Assembly: GCA_031399025.1 (NCBI GenBank)
Contig: JANNOJ010000095.1
Span: forward strand, 18,914-82,913
DNA from: CBDBZL01 sp031399025
Lineage (GTDB): Bacteria; Pseudomonadota; Alphaproteobacteria; Sphingomonadales; Sphingomonadaceae
Length of the DNA: 64,000 bases
Reading direction: 5' to 3'
Positions within the stretch are counted from its first letter, which is position 1, and each line of letters opens with the position of its first letter. The position numbers and the translations under genes are program-made. Shown in pieces: positions 63,754 to 64,000 of this stretch. A model generated the notes under the pieces. The model made no database searches, was not told the origin of the DNA, and worked only from the letters and a program-made list of their open reading frames with translations.

Positions 63754-64000
63754 GTGACGAGCAACCGCATCTGGACCGCCGCGCTGGTCGTGATCGGCGA
63801 CGAGATATTGTCGGGGCGGACGCAGGACCGGAACATCGCGCAGGTCGCGAGCTGGCTCAACGTGCAGGGTATCAGGCTGTCCGAGGTTCGCGTGGTGGCC
63901 GATGTCGAGGCGGCGATTGTCGAGGCGGTCAACGCGATGCGCGGCGCCCATGACTATTGCTTCACCACCGGCGGGATCGGGCCGACCCATGACGACATCA
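63754..64000 (+). CDS. CinA/MoaB-type molybdopterin-binding-domain protein (3' end outside window)
   Basis: The first 82 residues of a MoCF-biosynthesis/CinA-N domain protein. TAALVVIGDEILSGRTQDRNIAQVASWL near 8-35 and DYCFTTGGIGPTHDD near 67-81 are the two conserved loops of this domain. The GTG start at 63754 has GGAG six bases upstream. Whether it is full-length CinA with the pyridine nucleotide amidohydrolase domain or the short form cannot be told because the window ends. Confidence 0.88.
   Translation, partial: MTSNRIWTAALVVIGDEILSGRTQDRNIAQVASWLNVQGIRLSEVRVVADVEAAIVEAVNAMRGAHDYCFTTGGIGPTHDDI

Overview
The window is high-GC, densely packed chromosomal DNA. The protein repertoire and gene order point to an alphaproteobacterium of the order Sphingomonadales (Erythrobacteraceae/Sphingomonadaceae-like). 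Supporting signs are the TonB receptor style, the cobA-DUF2849-cysI-DUF934-cysH sulfur operon, the FtsZ with a long C-terminal linker, the SPOR protein behind ftsZ, and the tRNA-Ala(CGC)/obgE/proB neighbourhood. Genus cannot be fixed by reading alone. Almost everything is core housekeeping; there is no prophage, CRISPR array or intact insertion sequence.

Layout. 1-8.0 kb: 3' end of recF, a frameshifted transposase remnant, a tesA-type lipoprotein esterase divergent from an ybbA-ybbP ABC system, a DUF805 remnant and a TonB-dependent receptor. 8.2-17.0 kb: typA, a GT4 glycosyltransferase, a small membrane protein with a PadR regulator, rarA with an RNase-H-fold protein, tRNA-Thr(TGT), UDP-glucose dehydrogenase and queF. 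17.3-25.7 kb is a sulfur region: sseA-metC-mscS overlap by 4 nt each, then comes a convergent phosphoribosyltransferase, then cobA-DUF2849-cysI-ridA-DUF934-cysH, which makes siroheme and reduces sulfate and sulfite. cysK at 55.6 kb would complete cysteine synthesis.

25.7-34.9 kb: a small membrane protein whose promoter is covered by a strong dyad, a candidate three-hairpin sRNA with an orphan intrinsic terminator, an epimerase, proB, obgE, tRNA-Ala(CGC), a polyproline lipoprotein, a Bax-inhibitor-1 protein, proC, a YbjN-domain protein and a TPR-SPOR protein. 35.1-54.2 kb holds the complete dcw cluster on the minus strand, in transcription order mraZ-rsmH-ftsL-ftsI-murE-murF-mraY-murD-ftsW-murG-murC-murB-ddl-ftsQ-ftsA-ftsZ. 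Most junctions overlap by 1-4 nt. Four GGGA words at an exact 10-bp period lie upstream of mraZ and look like MraZ operator boxes.

54.4-64 kb: a GldG-like protein, a small membrane protein, cysK, a 2Fe-2S ferredoxin, an AlkA-type glycosylase, an S9 peptidase, pterin-carbinolamine dehydratase, ccmA-ccmB and a small membrane protein. Next is an 840-bp stretch without a recognisable gene that carries a (TG)17 microsatellite and a 7-bp tandem repeat. The window ends with map and the 5' part of a CinA/MoaB-type gene.

I found no clear new multi-gene system. The most interesting items are regulatory or structural: the orphan-terminator RNA, the 25997-26025 dyad, the periodic boxes in front of mraZ, and the simple-sequence repeats near map.
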